A stretch of DNA of 64,000 bases from Takifugu bimaculatus (GCA_004026145.2 CP034993.1:9040770-9104769); one strand, 5' to 3'; positions 48,255 through 59,125 are shown, counted from the first letter of the stretch. The notes: generated by a model not told the origin, from the sequence alone. Translations and numbers: made by a program.

Positions 48255-48375
48255 GAAAGTGGTGGATTTCCTCGAGATTCCCTAGTTCCCTCTCACAGTC
48301 CAACAACATGAATGGTGTGTGTCCTGTGGCGGACTGGTGTCTGGAAGCATCCCCAGTCACCCTGGATTTTATTAT
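48255..48375 (-). repeat. ubiquitous fish-type interspersed repeat (minus orientation)
   Basis: GGATTTCCTCGAGATTCCCT, CTCTCACAGTCCAACAACAT, GGCGGACTGGTGTCTGGAAG and CCCCAGTCACCCTGGAT match the order of the family seen in the opposite orientation at 15,443-15,615. This copy retains a longer 3' part. Confidence 0.6.
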
Positions 48376-48479
48376 TAGCACTTCAAATATTAAACATTTA
48401 AAGTGAATTCTATGTTGTTAGCATTGCCGCTCTGGCTGAATGAGAATTAATTGGAAAGGACACAACTTTTCTACATCCA
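48376..48479. other. no gene seen
   Basis: AT-rich unique sequence. Confidence 0.5.
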
Positions 48480-48880
48480 CCTTTTGCACCGTGTTGAATC
48501 TGCCTTCACTAACAGGATGACTCTCCACACAATCAGCCGCCGGTCCCGCTGCCACCGTTCAAATGAGCTTCATATTAAACAATCGCTCGTCTGAAACGAC
48601 ATAAATTACCCGTAATGAAATGCAATTAACACTTTCATCCCGACAATGAAAGATGAGATGGGCGTGTGGAGAGGGGAGGGTGCGAGGGTATAGGGGGCAG
48701 CTGTCCCCAGCGTTCCTCAACATACTGTATGTCTGTGAGGCTCTGTTTGAATGTTTACAGGGCAGTTAGGGCAATTACAGGCCAATCAGGCAGCAGGTTG
48801 GTGCGGCCTCATTAATCAAGATGCAAAGCTGGGAGTGAAACATCACGTCACTGCCCGGGTGCGTTTAATAGCAAACATGT
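48480..48880. promoter_or_regulatory. candidate conserved non-coding element cluster
   Basis: CATAAATTACCCGTAATG and AAATGCAATTAACACTTTC lie at about 48,600-48,640. CTCATTAATCAAGATGCAAAG at 48,808-48,828 contains a PBX/HOX-like TGATTAAT word next to an ATGCAAAG half-octamer. There are no repeats. This is one of the most enhancer-like blocks in the window by eye. Confidence 0.32.
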
Positions 48881-50499
48881 CAGACTGTGAAAGCCGTTCA
48901 CCTGTGTCAGCCGCCCTGACCTGACTTAAATCTCATATCCATGCTCTCTGCAGATCACACAGTGGCTCCTCCAGTAGTAATGGGAGAAAACACTCTTTGA
49001 GAGACAATAATGGCGGGGGCAGAGGTGCCCCGCTACAGGAGCAACTCTTTATTACCCGTGAAATAAAAATCAGCCAGCAGTGTGGTCTGCCCTGCCAGAA
49101 GCCTCTGGCTATCCCCCCCCACCAATACCATTTTTGAGATGATATCTTTTAAGAGCCAGCGGATTATTCAGTGTCTACATCAGCTGAGCAGCGATGGCCC
49201 GAGATATGAATGCTGCCAGAGCGTGTGGCTAACTGTGTCCTCTCAGCAGGAACAGCAAAGGAAAAAAGGATGGGTTCATTTTCTAGAAAAAAAAGCAGAC
49301 TGTTTTCGTAGAATTTAAAAGAGAATGATTAAACATCTTCTCAGGCGACTCAATTTACGTGATGCGCTTTCATTAACTGGCGTCTCGCAGCTTCTTTTTT
49401 TTTAATCTTCCACCACCTGGATGCATTTCTAATAACGTCGCTGTTGAAGTCGCAAGTTTTAATTTGTGCACAGACACAAGTGTCATCTGCACAGAGGCCT
49501 TTGAAAAAGTGATTGAATAAAAGTTATTTCAATCGCTGCTGCAGCAGAGCAGTGAGTGGAGCACCAACCTATGGATCTGACTACAGTTAGTAGTTAAACA
49601 TATAGAACCTGTAATAGTGGAGGAAGTAGGTCTCCTCATGGTGATGGATTTAGATATAAGACCGCCAACATCCTCGTGAATCCCAAAACAGATTGAATAC
49701 TTGTTTGTGCTTCATCCTCGACCCAGTTTCATTAAATCCATACAGCATTTGGAGGACTTACAAATAAAGAAGTGAAACTTAACCTCCAGAGCTGAAACAA
49801 TTTACATTATTTTAATACCTCTAATCAGAATAAAAAGGCCCAAAAACTTTGTTACTATTCATGTTCTTAGTAACGTTACTATAATTGGTCTCCTGATCCC
49901 ATTTGATCGGGGAGGAATCCACCTTTTGAAGGGCGTAATTCCAGCAGCAGTTGGGTAATTTTCCTCTCAGCCTGTGTGAGTCCGTCTGATGTCCAGAGTT
50001 GCCCATGAGGACAGCAGCTGAGCGCACTTTGTTTTGAAGGTTATTGGCCTGAGATGTCAAAAGAAATCAGATGTTTCCCACATCTCCCTGCCCTCTTCAG
50101 CTCTCTCTGGTACCCCCCTGTTTCACCCAACCTCCAACCCCGCAGCGCCGGGAGAAGGGCCGGCTGATAGATGTTGAAGGCTGCTCCGGTCCCACAGCAA
50201 TTAACTCCTCTCCTCCAAGAAGTAGTCTGTCATGTTGATGGAATCTTTGCACCACTGCTGCCCGTCACAGGATCCAGGAGGGGCTGCAGACAAATGCTTC
50301 ATCTGTGTTTGCTTTACTGTTTTGCCTACAGTCAGGACCGCTCTGACAAGCTCCGGCAGAGACCACCAGCGCTTCAGTGCCCTCGTTTCTACAGTGGCTG
50401 GCCGCTCTGGAATACAGAGTCAGACGGATTGAAGAGGTTAAAAGACTGGAGGGTTCATGGAGTTATAAGAGAGCAGAGCAACTGTTCTCACCCAGTTTA
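48881..50499. other. no gene seen
   Basis: After CTCTCTGCAG at about 48,954 one frame stays open for about 60 codons, to a TGA near 49,137. No donor or recognisable motif supports an exon. The rest is unique. Confidence 0.45.
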
Positions 50500-50515
50500 A
50501 CAAGTAGGTGGCGCC
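50500..50515 (+). promoter_or_regulatory. CTCF-like motif
   Basis: ACAAGTAGGTGGCGCCC matches the CTCF core AGRKGGCRSY with mismatches at the 5' edge. Confidence 0.28.
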
Positions 50516-51329
50516 CAGGTGTCACATGTTGGGATACCGTTAAACCGGTACCATTAGAGAGGCTTTAGAGTGATTGATTAAATCTAGGTGTCATCATTAT
50601 TGATGCCCTGAATGTAGCGAGTCTCTTTGACAGTTTAAACCCATGTAACCCAGATTGTTCGGCCCTACATATATCGACAAACATGGGTGTACTCGTTAAT
50701 TTTGGTGGTGACGGTAGCGCTTTTGTACATCGTAATGTGCACATCGCAATGGGAGTTGAGAAACAAACTGGCGTCTGAGCAGAAAACCTTACTTGGAAGG
50801 ATTCAGCATGTCCCACCGATTTTATTCCCCTGGCATTGCAAGTTTCCCCCATTTAAAGATGCAACAAAGGCAGCATTTCCAGGCGAGAGAGCTTCTTGTG
50901 CCCAACGATTTCGCCTGCTCTTGTATTGCTAAGGCTTCTTTTGGGATTGGGAACATTGTGATGTCAAACATTGTCTGCTGCAGAAAAACCCAGGGATCTG
51001 ATCACAACGCGAACGTCGCCAAAGGCCGAACAAGGGTGGTTATGTGTAAATACAGGTTTGATGTAGCTACAATTTTGATGTAAGTGCAACAGTAATTTTG
51101 ATGGGAAAGGAGCATGTGTAACCTAGGAATGTGGAGAGGTGTGTGGAAAAGTGACACAAAGTGATGTACAGACAAATCAGATCCATCCATTAAACTTAAT
51201 TGTGAGCCATGTGCTAAGAAATTCCTTATAAATATGTCCGTGTGTTGTGTTTTACAGTGTGGAAGCATGGACTCGTCTGCGTAAACGTCACACTTTATCA
51301 TAGTAATTAAAGATGAAACAAGTGACGGC
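50516..51329. other. no gene seen
   Basis: Unique sequence; overlapping anonymous frames on both strands. Confidence 0.5.
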
Positions 51330-51560
51330 CCTAATTAAACCTAATGCTAACTTAGCTAATGAGTCCCAGTTTCAGCAGCTGTGTATTAAAGGAGTGAGCG
51401 GGGAGTTTGTGTTTCCAGTCGGAAAAGGGGGAATGAATCTATCCAGGTGTGAAATCAATGTCCCGACAGCCCACGTCAACATCTCATTGAGCTCTGCTCC
51501 ACGCTGACTTTTATCTCCCCGATATTCAAAAGCTCTTTAAATAAGAACACCGTCACAGTC
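51330..51560. promoter_or_regulatory. candidate conserved non-coding element
   Basis: Repeat-free block with CCCTAATTAAACCTAATGC, CTTAGCTAATGAGTCCC and ATCCAGGTGTGAAATCAATG (T-box-like AGGTGTGA). Composition-based inference. Confidence 0.25.
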
Positions 51561-51989
51561 AGCCCTGAAAACAGCCAACACTTCCCTTCAAATCAGGATA
51601 ACAAGGTGCAGCCTTTCACTTTGAGACCATGTCATTAGCAGACAGACAATAAAGCCAACCTCGCTTGTTCACAGGACAGAGCTTGAAAAAAGATGAAATC
51701 CCCTTTGTGCTCCCTTCTCTCCGACATTAGCGACCCACTTCTGTGAAGAGGAGAAGGAATACTTGGCTCTTCTACTTCTGCTACACACTTGAAACATGTC
51801 GCAGACGGCCCACAAGTGTTTAACACTGAATTTAGACATGTTCAGAGTGGAGTTCTCACGCGCTCTTAGTCATTTTTCTTCGTTAGCGACCTTGCTCTGA
51901 CACAACAGAAATGGGAGAAAAGCTCGCTGGAGTCTATGTGGGAGGATTTCTGATTTCCACCTGAGACTTTTACCTCATCTTACCTCCAG

Positions 51990-52065
51990 TGTTACATGCA
52001 AAGTGCAGTACCATCTACGATGTCTCAGGGTCCTGCATCCTTGTATGAGCAGGCCCAGAGGGCAG
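51990..52065 (+). CDS. exon-like interval with ATG and consensus donor
   Basis: CATCTTACCTCCAG ends a modest pyrimidine tract. Then 76 nt contain ATG at 51,996 and an open frame (MQSAVPSTMSQGP onward, ending YEQAQRA) into CAG|GTAAGC, a consensus donor in phase 1. The peptide is polar and unrecognised. It could be a first coding exon or chance; no partner exon was identified. Confidence 0.2.
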
Positions 52066-53957
52066 GTAAGCCACTTAACCTGTCATCTCCAATTGTGTGC
52101 ACAGTCGTAGATCGGTGGCTCGGCTCACGGCTCTTGCGGGGGGCAGTGAAAGCACTCAGCCTGCATGGGGACAGGGAGTGCTGCGGCCCACGGAGGACCG
52201 CCAGGATTCGCTGGCCAGATGTGGAAACACAGCTGTAATGTATGTTCAAGGATGGATCCAGGGGTTGGGCCAAAGGGACTGCGATGCCTTGACGGTTTTC
52301 AGTTGAGCCGAGTTGTTAGTTTTACGTTCACAGGTATTTCAAGCTTTACTGCCCTCCTACTAAGTGGTAGGAAGGCACAAAACGTGCCTGCTTGTCCACA
52401 CCAGGTGCATGACTTGAGGCTTACAAAAACAGAACAAGTATAGAGATCTGTTGGCCTTCTCTTCTACCTAGTCCACAATCAGCATCAGGGTCCCCTTTAG
52501 GAGGCTGGTCCTGCTAAAGGGCTCTTTCTGCTCTTCCTGTTGCTACTGTTTCATGTTTGGGGGTCTGGCCCGGGGAACTACAGATAGAGATGGTTACGTC
52601 TCTACCGCCAGCAGCACCTGTACCTGCGTACATTGAAAATATTAGACAATTAAAGTGCATGCTGAGGGGATCAATACCATATTGTGGGGTCCATGACAGG
52701 GAGGAGGGGGGTTCCCCATTCGATTAATCTTGGTTCATTTGGAAATATGCTAAAAATAGAACTCAGTGTCAAGTGTATTTCAATTCCTCTGTGGCAAACC
52801 ATCAAAGGGAAGCGGAGCCTCGACGGCATCGAGAAGGTGTTGAGAAGTGAACAGCAGCAGCTGTAGTTTGAGATGTGATGGAAAATGAAGATAAACCGAG
52901 ACTTAATGAAAGAAATGAAATGAGGAATGAAAGAAATGAAATGAGGAATCTCAACCTTCACAGATTCTCCCTGGTGTAAAGAAGCTCTCATGGATCTTTG
53001 CGGTTGGGGTTATTTTCATGTTGTGTTATATTCATATTTTAGGGCAACCTCACAATTCTGTGATTTCAGGAGAATTTCAGGAGTTAACTTGACGTCTCTA
53101 TTTATTGAGCGCCTTTTGAAGTAGCCTTGTTTCGGGCGACTGACTACCCTCGTCCTTCACCCGCCTCCTGCGCTCCTCCAACGCTGCTGCTGGACCGGCG
53201 GACTCACTCTCCTCCTCTTCTTTGTCTTGTTCTTCTCCTCGCTGCCACTTTAGAGGGTCACAATCAGCTGCCCGGTCGGAGTAAACTTCCTTGTTCCAGC
53301 AGACGTTTTCATTCAAAGTTAGCCACAAGATTAGGGGCATTTAGTCGACATCATGAGGCAGGAAGAGGATAAAGGGGTTGGAATTGTTGGAATTGTGAAA
53401 ACAAATGCACCTGCTCATTATGTATGAAAGCCTGGATCCAGGATCAGAACATGAGCGTTACATGATTAAGAAATGCAATTATGTGGGAACCTTCCTGAAC
53501 TCGTGTTCATGCTCATTCTCAGTTTTTGCCGATTTCTGAAAACAGCCTTCGGTTTAATTAGAGCCATGCTTCTTTCCTGCCAGTTCAGATTGTTATCAAA
53601 CGCTTATTTTTCATAGCTTGGCATGACAAATGAGTGCCCTCTGTGAAACTCATTAAATATAGATTAATATCGTAGTCAATATTTCACTTATATTGTAGCA
53701 TGCTTCTTATCACATCCAGATGGGTTAAAGGGTTCTAGAAAGACTGGGAAGTGATCAGATCCTGCACCGGGTGGATGTGGGGTCCAGGTTATTACCGATA
53801 GCCCATGTTTGCTGTCTCACTATTGATATTGTGCCCCGGTGCTTCACGTCATTTCCCACCTCTATAACTGCAGGACCTTAACTTGCACCTGAGGGCCGGA
53901 TAAGGCCGCTCCGCTCCACTGCACTTTATAACAGCATATAAATGCTGGGCAGAAACC

Positions 53958-53961
<4 letters not shown>
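52066..53961. other. no gene seen
   Basis: Unique sequence. A 21-bp unit (AATGAAAGAAATGAAATGAGG) is duplicated in perfect tandem at 52,905-52,946. No recognised frame. Confidence 0.5.
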
Positions 53962-54009
<48 letters not shown>

Positions 54010-54032
54010 TGTGAGTGAGTGAGTGAGTGTGA
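53962..54032. repeat. (GT)n microsatellite passing into (GAGT)n
   Basis: About 22 GT units followed by GAGT/GTGA units. Confidence 0.97.
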
Positions 54033-54429
54033 CAGGAATAATGATGGAGACATGCGTCGTGCAACATTTGGCCATCATGAGGCAGAAATATGGAGATCAA
54101 ATGAAAGTCCGATTAATAATAAACCTGACAGCGTGTGGTACTGCAAACACGGCGGGGGTCCGAGGCGCCGCGGTCAGGCTGCAGTCTCCTCAGGAGGCTT
54201 CAGACATAAGCTTGTGCTTAGCTCATCTATGGTGACAGGAGAGCGGCCAGGATAACGTCCCACGGGGGTTTATCTTTCAGCTGGCAACAAGTTAGCGGAG
54301 CCCAACTGATGCAATCAGGCTCGTTTCTTACAGAACCATGTCAAGACGCCTGCTGCGGTGGTGGAGGAGATGGGAGTCGGTCTAAAGGGTCCAAACCCTG
54401 GCATGCATCAAGCAGAGAAACCACCTCAG
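54033..54429. other. no gene seen
   Basis: Mostly unique. The last 80 bases may be the degraded 5' part of the Tc1-like element that follows. Confidence 0.45.
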
Positions 54430-55305
54430 GAGCTGGCAGGAACTACCAAAATATGGTTAAGAGTGATTAAAAACAGGAGGGATTGTAGGGAACCATCATC
54501 TTTGAGGAAGAGATGTGATCAGAATGATGGATTACTTTAACTGTTTGGTGAAATGGAAGAGTAGAAAAACAACAGGAGAATCCAGAGCTGCTCAGTAGTG
54601 AAAGTAAACAGGCCCCTGTGCAGGGGACTCAGGGGCCTGGGACCCAACAGCTGAGTAGCCTTGAGACTAATCAGGGGGGCTAAACTGGAAAAAGGCTTAC
54701 ATTTTATGGAAGCATCAAGATTGGATCCAGATTTACCCTCTTTCAGAGGGATGGGTGCATCAGGGTAAGAAGAGGGGCAGCTGGAGTGATGCACCATCAC
54801 GCCTGGTGCCTCCTGTACCAGCCTCTGGGGGCAGCCCTGATCTGGGGTTGCTGCAGTTGGTCAGGTCCAGCTTTAGAAGCTTCACCTGCCCAAAGCGTGA
54901 CATCACCTACCTGAACATACTGAATGACCAGCTTAGTCCATCATTTTTGTTCTTCCCCCGACGGCACGAGCAGGTTCCAAGACGATCACGCCAGAATTCA
55001 CCGGGCTCAAATTGTGAAAGTGGTTCAGGGAGCATGAGCCATCTATTTCACACATGGATTGGCCACCACACAGTTGAGACCTCAACCCCATGGAGAACCT
55101 TTGGGATGTGCTGGAGAAGCCTGTGCAATGGTCCGACTCCCCCATCATCAATACCAGATATTGCTGAAAAATGAAAGGGTGAAACTAAATCTGGTGACTT
55201 CGAGCAGCTTGGAAACAATGCTGCAGCGAATGTGTGTCGTGATCAAGGCTAAAGGCCATCCAATTAAATATCAAAGTGCGTGACCTTTTTAACATCTTTT
55301 TTTGG
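54430..55305 (+). pseudogene. decayed Tc1/mariner-type transposase
   Basis: The C-terminal two-thirds of a Tc1-like DDE transposase survives in three shifting frames. Landmarks, in order: TWL-region words near 54,441-54,560; a segment after RFTL..FRGMGASG near 54,730-54,770; the catalytic-Asp region QDDHARIHRAQIV at 54,978-55,016; LNPMENLWDVLEK at 55,081-55,119 just before the expected third acidic residue region; and ETMLQRMCVVIKAKG at about 55,212-55,256. The protein ends shortly afterwards with a TTTTTTTGGCC-type tail near 55,297. Frameshifts and stops break it repeatedly and the N-terminal DNA-binding part is missing or unrecognisable. It is a dead fossil, not an active element. Confidence 0.85.
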
Positions 55306-56279
55306 CCGCCAGAATAACAGAGACTTAATAGTGTTGTTAGAGCGAAACGGGCTAATTTTAGCCTGGTCTCCCGCATAATAACTTTCCTCCATGCTCTGAA
55401 TAACAGGGTCATTTAAAAGTATGATAAGATTAAACAAAAAAAAAGCCCTCCAGTTCACCACCAGCAATTTTTGGGCTTTCCGTAATCTTCGTCAGAGTTC
55501 TTTGAGATTCTTTTGTCAAAGCTGAACCCGACTGCAGGACTCTCCCACTTGCTCTTTGCATCAGGCCGAAAAGGCGGAAACTTGCAGGAGTTTGGATGGT
55601 ATTGGGACTGCAGGAACGAGCGCTGTGACGAGTGTAAGTCGTGATTATAATAAAAACACTCCTGATCACTCTGGGTGTGAACTTTGAGCTCAGGGCAGCC
55701 AACTGGAAACAGAGAGGAGGCATACAAACACTCATTAACTTCTCCGTCATGTGGTGTACTTAAGCTGAGAAACTAGCAGCTCGTAATTACGCTGGTTTAT
55801 TGGTGGGGGCTTCGCCTCCCCAAGACGGTCATGATTTGATATTATTGATGATTGAAGACAATCTTGACAGGCCAGGTGTTGGCCTCAGATCTTCTTTCAT
55901 CTCTCCATCTTTCTTTTCTTTATTGTATATTAGCAATAGCGATGGCTGCTAGCATGATGCACTGGCAAAACACTGTTATTTTTTTATTCTTTTAGAGATA
56001 TTTAAGCGCTTCTTTGTGGAAATTATGTCACAGCTATAAAAAAAGGTGTGTGTTTCTTAAAACCTTTTGATTTTGTCCTTTGCGCCCCGGGGAAAAGCAA
56101 TTATAGAACTACCATTTGGGCTTCAAATAAACTTCTCATCGGTTCTCTTTGTAACCAGATAAATGATCTGACAGCTTTTTTAAATGCGACTCTCCCAGTT
56201 GGTCATTTTATATCTCTTCATCATCGGCATACCGAACCGAGCTGGACGCTAATGTAAAACATCCTGTTTGAAATGTCAG
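55306..56279. other. no gene seen
   Basis: Unique AT-rich sequence. Around 56,080-56,200, AGCAATTATAGAACTACC and CTTCAAATAAACTTCTC give a mildly conserved-element-like look. No recognised gene. Confidence 0.45.
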
Positions 56280-56535
56280 ATTAGAAGATTTCCTCCTCAC
56301 TCTGGTGAACAAGCCGCTTTATTGCTCCTGTAATCATCCGCTCAGATTCTGAGAAGTAATTTTGTTTCATTTTGCCAATGTCTGCTCGCACAAAGGTCAC
56401 CCAGAGAGGATTTTATTTGTTGTACACTGTTCGGATGGGAGTGAAGTATCCTCTTGATTAGTCTCATAATTCTGTTATCAGCATTCCTAAAGGTTACGTG
56501 AGAGCTGCTTTAAGCCTGCACCTGTCGGCCATACG
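56280..56535. promoter_or_regulatory. candidate conserved non-coding element
   Basis: Repeat-free block with GCTTTATTGCTCCTGTAATC, GAAGTAATTTTGTTTCATTT and GATTAGTCTCATAATTCTG. Composition-based inference. Confidence 0.22.
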
Positions 56536-56745
56536 GCTGATCCACCCTTCAGTCGGACCGCAGAAAGGAAGGAAGACCAACACCGATCATGAAGTTTAGA
56601 TGGGAGCATAGCAAAGGTTCTGGGTTTTATTTTGGACGTTTCTGTGTGGGAATTGCATGTCCTGAAAAGTCAGCATGCTAACTTAAATGGCTGATATGGC
56701 AAAGAATACCGAGCATTTTCACACCCTGGGTCAAAGGTCGCATGC
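56536..56745. other. 5' flank of the tRNA gene
   Basis: Unique sequence. The internal A and B boxes of the tRNA gene suffice for Pol III initiation, and no extra upstream element is identified. Confidence 0.5.
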
Positions 56746-56828
56746 GTCAGAATGGCCGAGCGGTCCAAGGCGCTGCGTCCAGGTTGCAGTCTCTTCTGGA
56801 GGCGTGGGTTCGAATCCCACTTCTGACA
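56746..56828 (+). tRNA. tRNA-Leu(CAG)
   Basis: An 83-nt class II tRNA gene. The acceptor stem GTCAGAA/TTCTGAC is fully paired, with discriminator A at 56,828. The D-arm region TGGCCGAGCGG (56,753-56,763) is the A box, and the T arm GTGGG-TTCGAAT-CCCAC carries a perfect B box GGTTCGAATCC. The anticodon stem is CTGCG/TGCAG with one G-U pair, loop TCCAGGT, anticodon CAG at 56,780-56,782. The long variable arm expected of tRNA-Leu is present. Oddity: position 33, almost always T, is C here (56,779). No CCA is encoded, as usual in eukaryotes. A TTTT terminator lies about 15 nt downstream. It may be functional or a lightly mutated copy. Confidence 0.93.
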
Positions 56829-57289
56829 ACCTCTCTAGCCCTGATTTTAGCTCAGCCTGATGGCAACGGTGGCAGGAAATAGTTCCTGATGTCCAAGAGT
56901 CCAGAACCAGCTGTGGTAGAACCTGGCAAAGCTCCTCCAGCTGGTGCTTTGTGAAGGCAGAGTAAGAGCCGTACGTAACCTTTGACATCCGTCTATGCAG
57001 CCCACTCACTTTATATCCAATATAGTATATGTAATGAAGTATTTTTAACAAAACCGATTAGCTAATGACGCAGCAGAGAACTCTCCCCGAGCTGGTTCTG
57101 CTCTTCAGTCGATCAGTAAATCAGGAAATAAAAGGATTAAGCCAATATTGACCAAATTGAGTGGCAAGCAGCATGAAAATCAGGGTGAATAACCGATGAA
57201 AGAAACATCCCTCATCTAATGAACAGCGACTCCTGTTTCATGTATTTTTCATCTAAGCATTATTTTACCTTCACTGTCATCACACGGAG
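56829..57289. other. no gene seen
   Basis: The minus-strand frame crossing this stretch and the tRNA (56,731-57,051) is an antisense artefact of the tRNA in its C-terminal part. No recognised feature otherwise. Confidence 0.5.
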
Positions 57290-57660
57290 TTAATGAGCAA
57301 CTTCCAACCAACAATAAGCTAACGCTGCGCAACCTTCCAAGCCACAAAAGACATATTGCCTGTCAGCACCCAATTAAAGCCGAAGGGGGCGAATTAACAT
57401 GAATGCCAAGAAACTCCAATTAACACTGACTGGCGCAGCGGCAAGCTCATCATTGTTTTAAAATTAGAATTAATCAACACGGCAGAGGGTGCAAAGTCAA
57501 AGGTCTGATTACCAAACATCGCAGCTTAGGAGAAGATTGGGAAATGATTAAAAAAGAGATATTCCTGAGCCTTTAAATAAGGCAGCTTGTTAGAAATAAA
57601 GCTAACTCCCTGCAGGTGATGCATAATAATCCACAAGCGTGGGTGTTAGACCTCAGAAGA
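57290..57660. promoter_or_regulatory. candidate conserved non-coding element with DR1 motif
   Basis: CAATTAAAG (57,371), GAATTAACAT (57,391) and CCAATTAACACTG (57,417) give three homeodomain-like words. AAGTCA-A-AGGTCT at 57,494-57,506 is a near-perfect DR1 element of the kind bound by RXR, NR2F and HNF4 nuclear receptors. TTAGAATTAATCAACAC and CATAATAATCC add more. No repeats or long frames. Enhancer role inferred. Confidence 0.35.
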
Positions 57661-57888
57661 GGAGGAAACCAGCTCTTAGGGCAGCACAGGAATGAGCCTC
57701 TAATCATGTTTTCCATCTAAACTAATTCCAAACGTCTGACGCCGACCATCGGTATTCCGGATGGATCATTCCCCTCCACCTTCATCCTTTCTCCTCTCTA
57801 TTATCTGGGCTGTTGTAGCTTCACTTTATCCTCAACTGTACCTTCAACTGTTTCTCTTGCTCCCTCCTCCACTTACCCCCCCATTCCC
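57661..57888. other. no gene seen
   Basis: Unique sequence, pyrimidine-rich toward its end. Confidence 0.5.
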
Positions 57889-58195
57889 CCCACGTCGGCC
57901 CCTCTAGTGGCAGGAGGAATTAACACACGCCACTTTGACCCCGTCAGGATGCTCAGCCTTGGCCCGCCGCCACGGCCCAGAAATCTGACGCGCCGGAGAT
58001 TGAGAGCGGTCGCTGAGGACGCTGGGAAATTAGGCCCCCGCCAACGAGAGCAGCGCCAGCGACTCTGGCGAGACGACTGTTGTTTTAGGAGTCTGCAGCC
58101 CCGAGGCGGCAAACAGCGGCGCGTTCGGAATATGGCGGCGTTCTGTTCATCAAAGCGGGAGCGGCTTCCCGAGGATCATTTTAGAAAGTAATATT
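57889..58195 (+). promoter_or_regulatory. CpG-rich patch with CTCF-like and YY1-like sites
   Basis: A dense CpG region. The minus strand at 57,896-57,913 reads CTGCCACTAGAGGGGCCG, close to the CTCF consensus. At 58,129-58,140 AATATGGCGGCG is the YY1 word that often overlaps start codons in CpG-island promoters. The ATG there opens a 19-codon frame (MAAFCSSKRERLPEDHFRK) that stops unless spliced at a weak AAA|GTAATA donor. This could be a promoter and first exon, but no continuation is recognised. Confidence 0.35.
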
Positions 58196-59091
58196 GATGA
58201 TGTGTGATTTTCCCAAGCAGCCGAGCTGCTGAGCAACGATGTTGAAGTGGCCGAGAATTTATGTGAGAGGCGGCCGGAATAATTACGGAGCTGGGAACGC
58301 CGCTACGTTTATGAATGTTTAATTCACGCGACAGAGTGTGTTTTTAATACATCTGCACCAATAATTGACTGTGTAGTTTAAACAAACCCAGAGAGGGTTC
58401 AAGGGGGGGTTCTGAGTCCTTCTCCTGATGTCATCCTTCCTCAGTGACAGCTTCTAAAAACCGGAGCTGCTTTTCCGGACCAGAATTCCTCACAGGAAGT
58501 GCAGTAAATCAGGACCTGCTGTAGAATGGTCGGAATAAACCGGTCCACTTCTCAGACCTGTTTCTCCTCTTCACGTGACAGATCCCCCCCCCCCCACCCC
58601 CAGGTGACACTGAGTGGTCCCAGTGGTTGATGGACTGGCGAGCCGGACCGTTGCCTTGGCTGCAAACCTTCGGTGCAGGACATTCACACACGGACCAGAG
58701 TTCTGCATGGACCACGGACCCGTAGAGGACGGACTGGTGGAGCAGATCCCACACCAAAGCCTCAGCTGTGTGGACGTGACGGCTCCAGGTCCATCAGTCA
58801 CAGCCCCCTCCGGGGTTTCCAATGCATGGAAAAGTCCACAAAACTGAAATGAATCGGTGACACCAACAGTAACGTATAAAGTTAAACTACACTTAAACTA
58901 GTTAAACTAAGCTAAGTTAAACTACAATCATGACTCAGCAACATTAAAATCATCAGTCTGTTGGCTTAAAGGGGAAGATTAAAAAATGATGCTTATTTCT
59001 CCTGGAATATTTTTTTTTTTGCTGTCTGACCGACTCATCCTCATGCTCAGTAATGCCTGAACCTACTCTAGGGTCCGTCTCTCATTCTCTT
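58196..59091. other. no gene seen
   Basis: Unique sequence with a C-run at 58,584-58,595 and tandem-like GTTAAACTA words at 58,880-58,922. No gene recognised. Confidence 0.5.

Positions 59092-59125
<34 letters not shown>

Noticed and set aside
48955..49135. Open frame after CTCTCTGCAG starting SHSGSSSSNGRK
   Set aside because: No donor, no recognisable motif, and it lies beside an enhancer-like block; chance is more likely.
56731..57051. 106-codon minus-strand frame with a GFEPTPPEETATWTQRLG segment
   Set aside because: The C-terminal part is the antisense of the tRNA-Leu gene, a common false gene; the rest is unrecognised.
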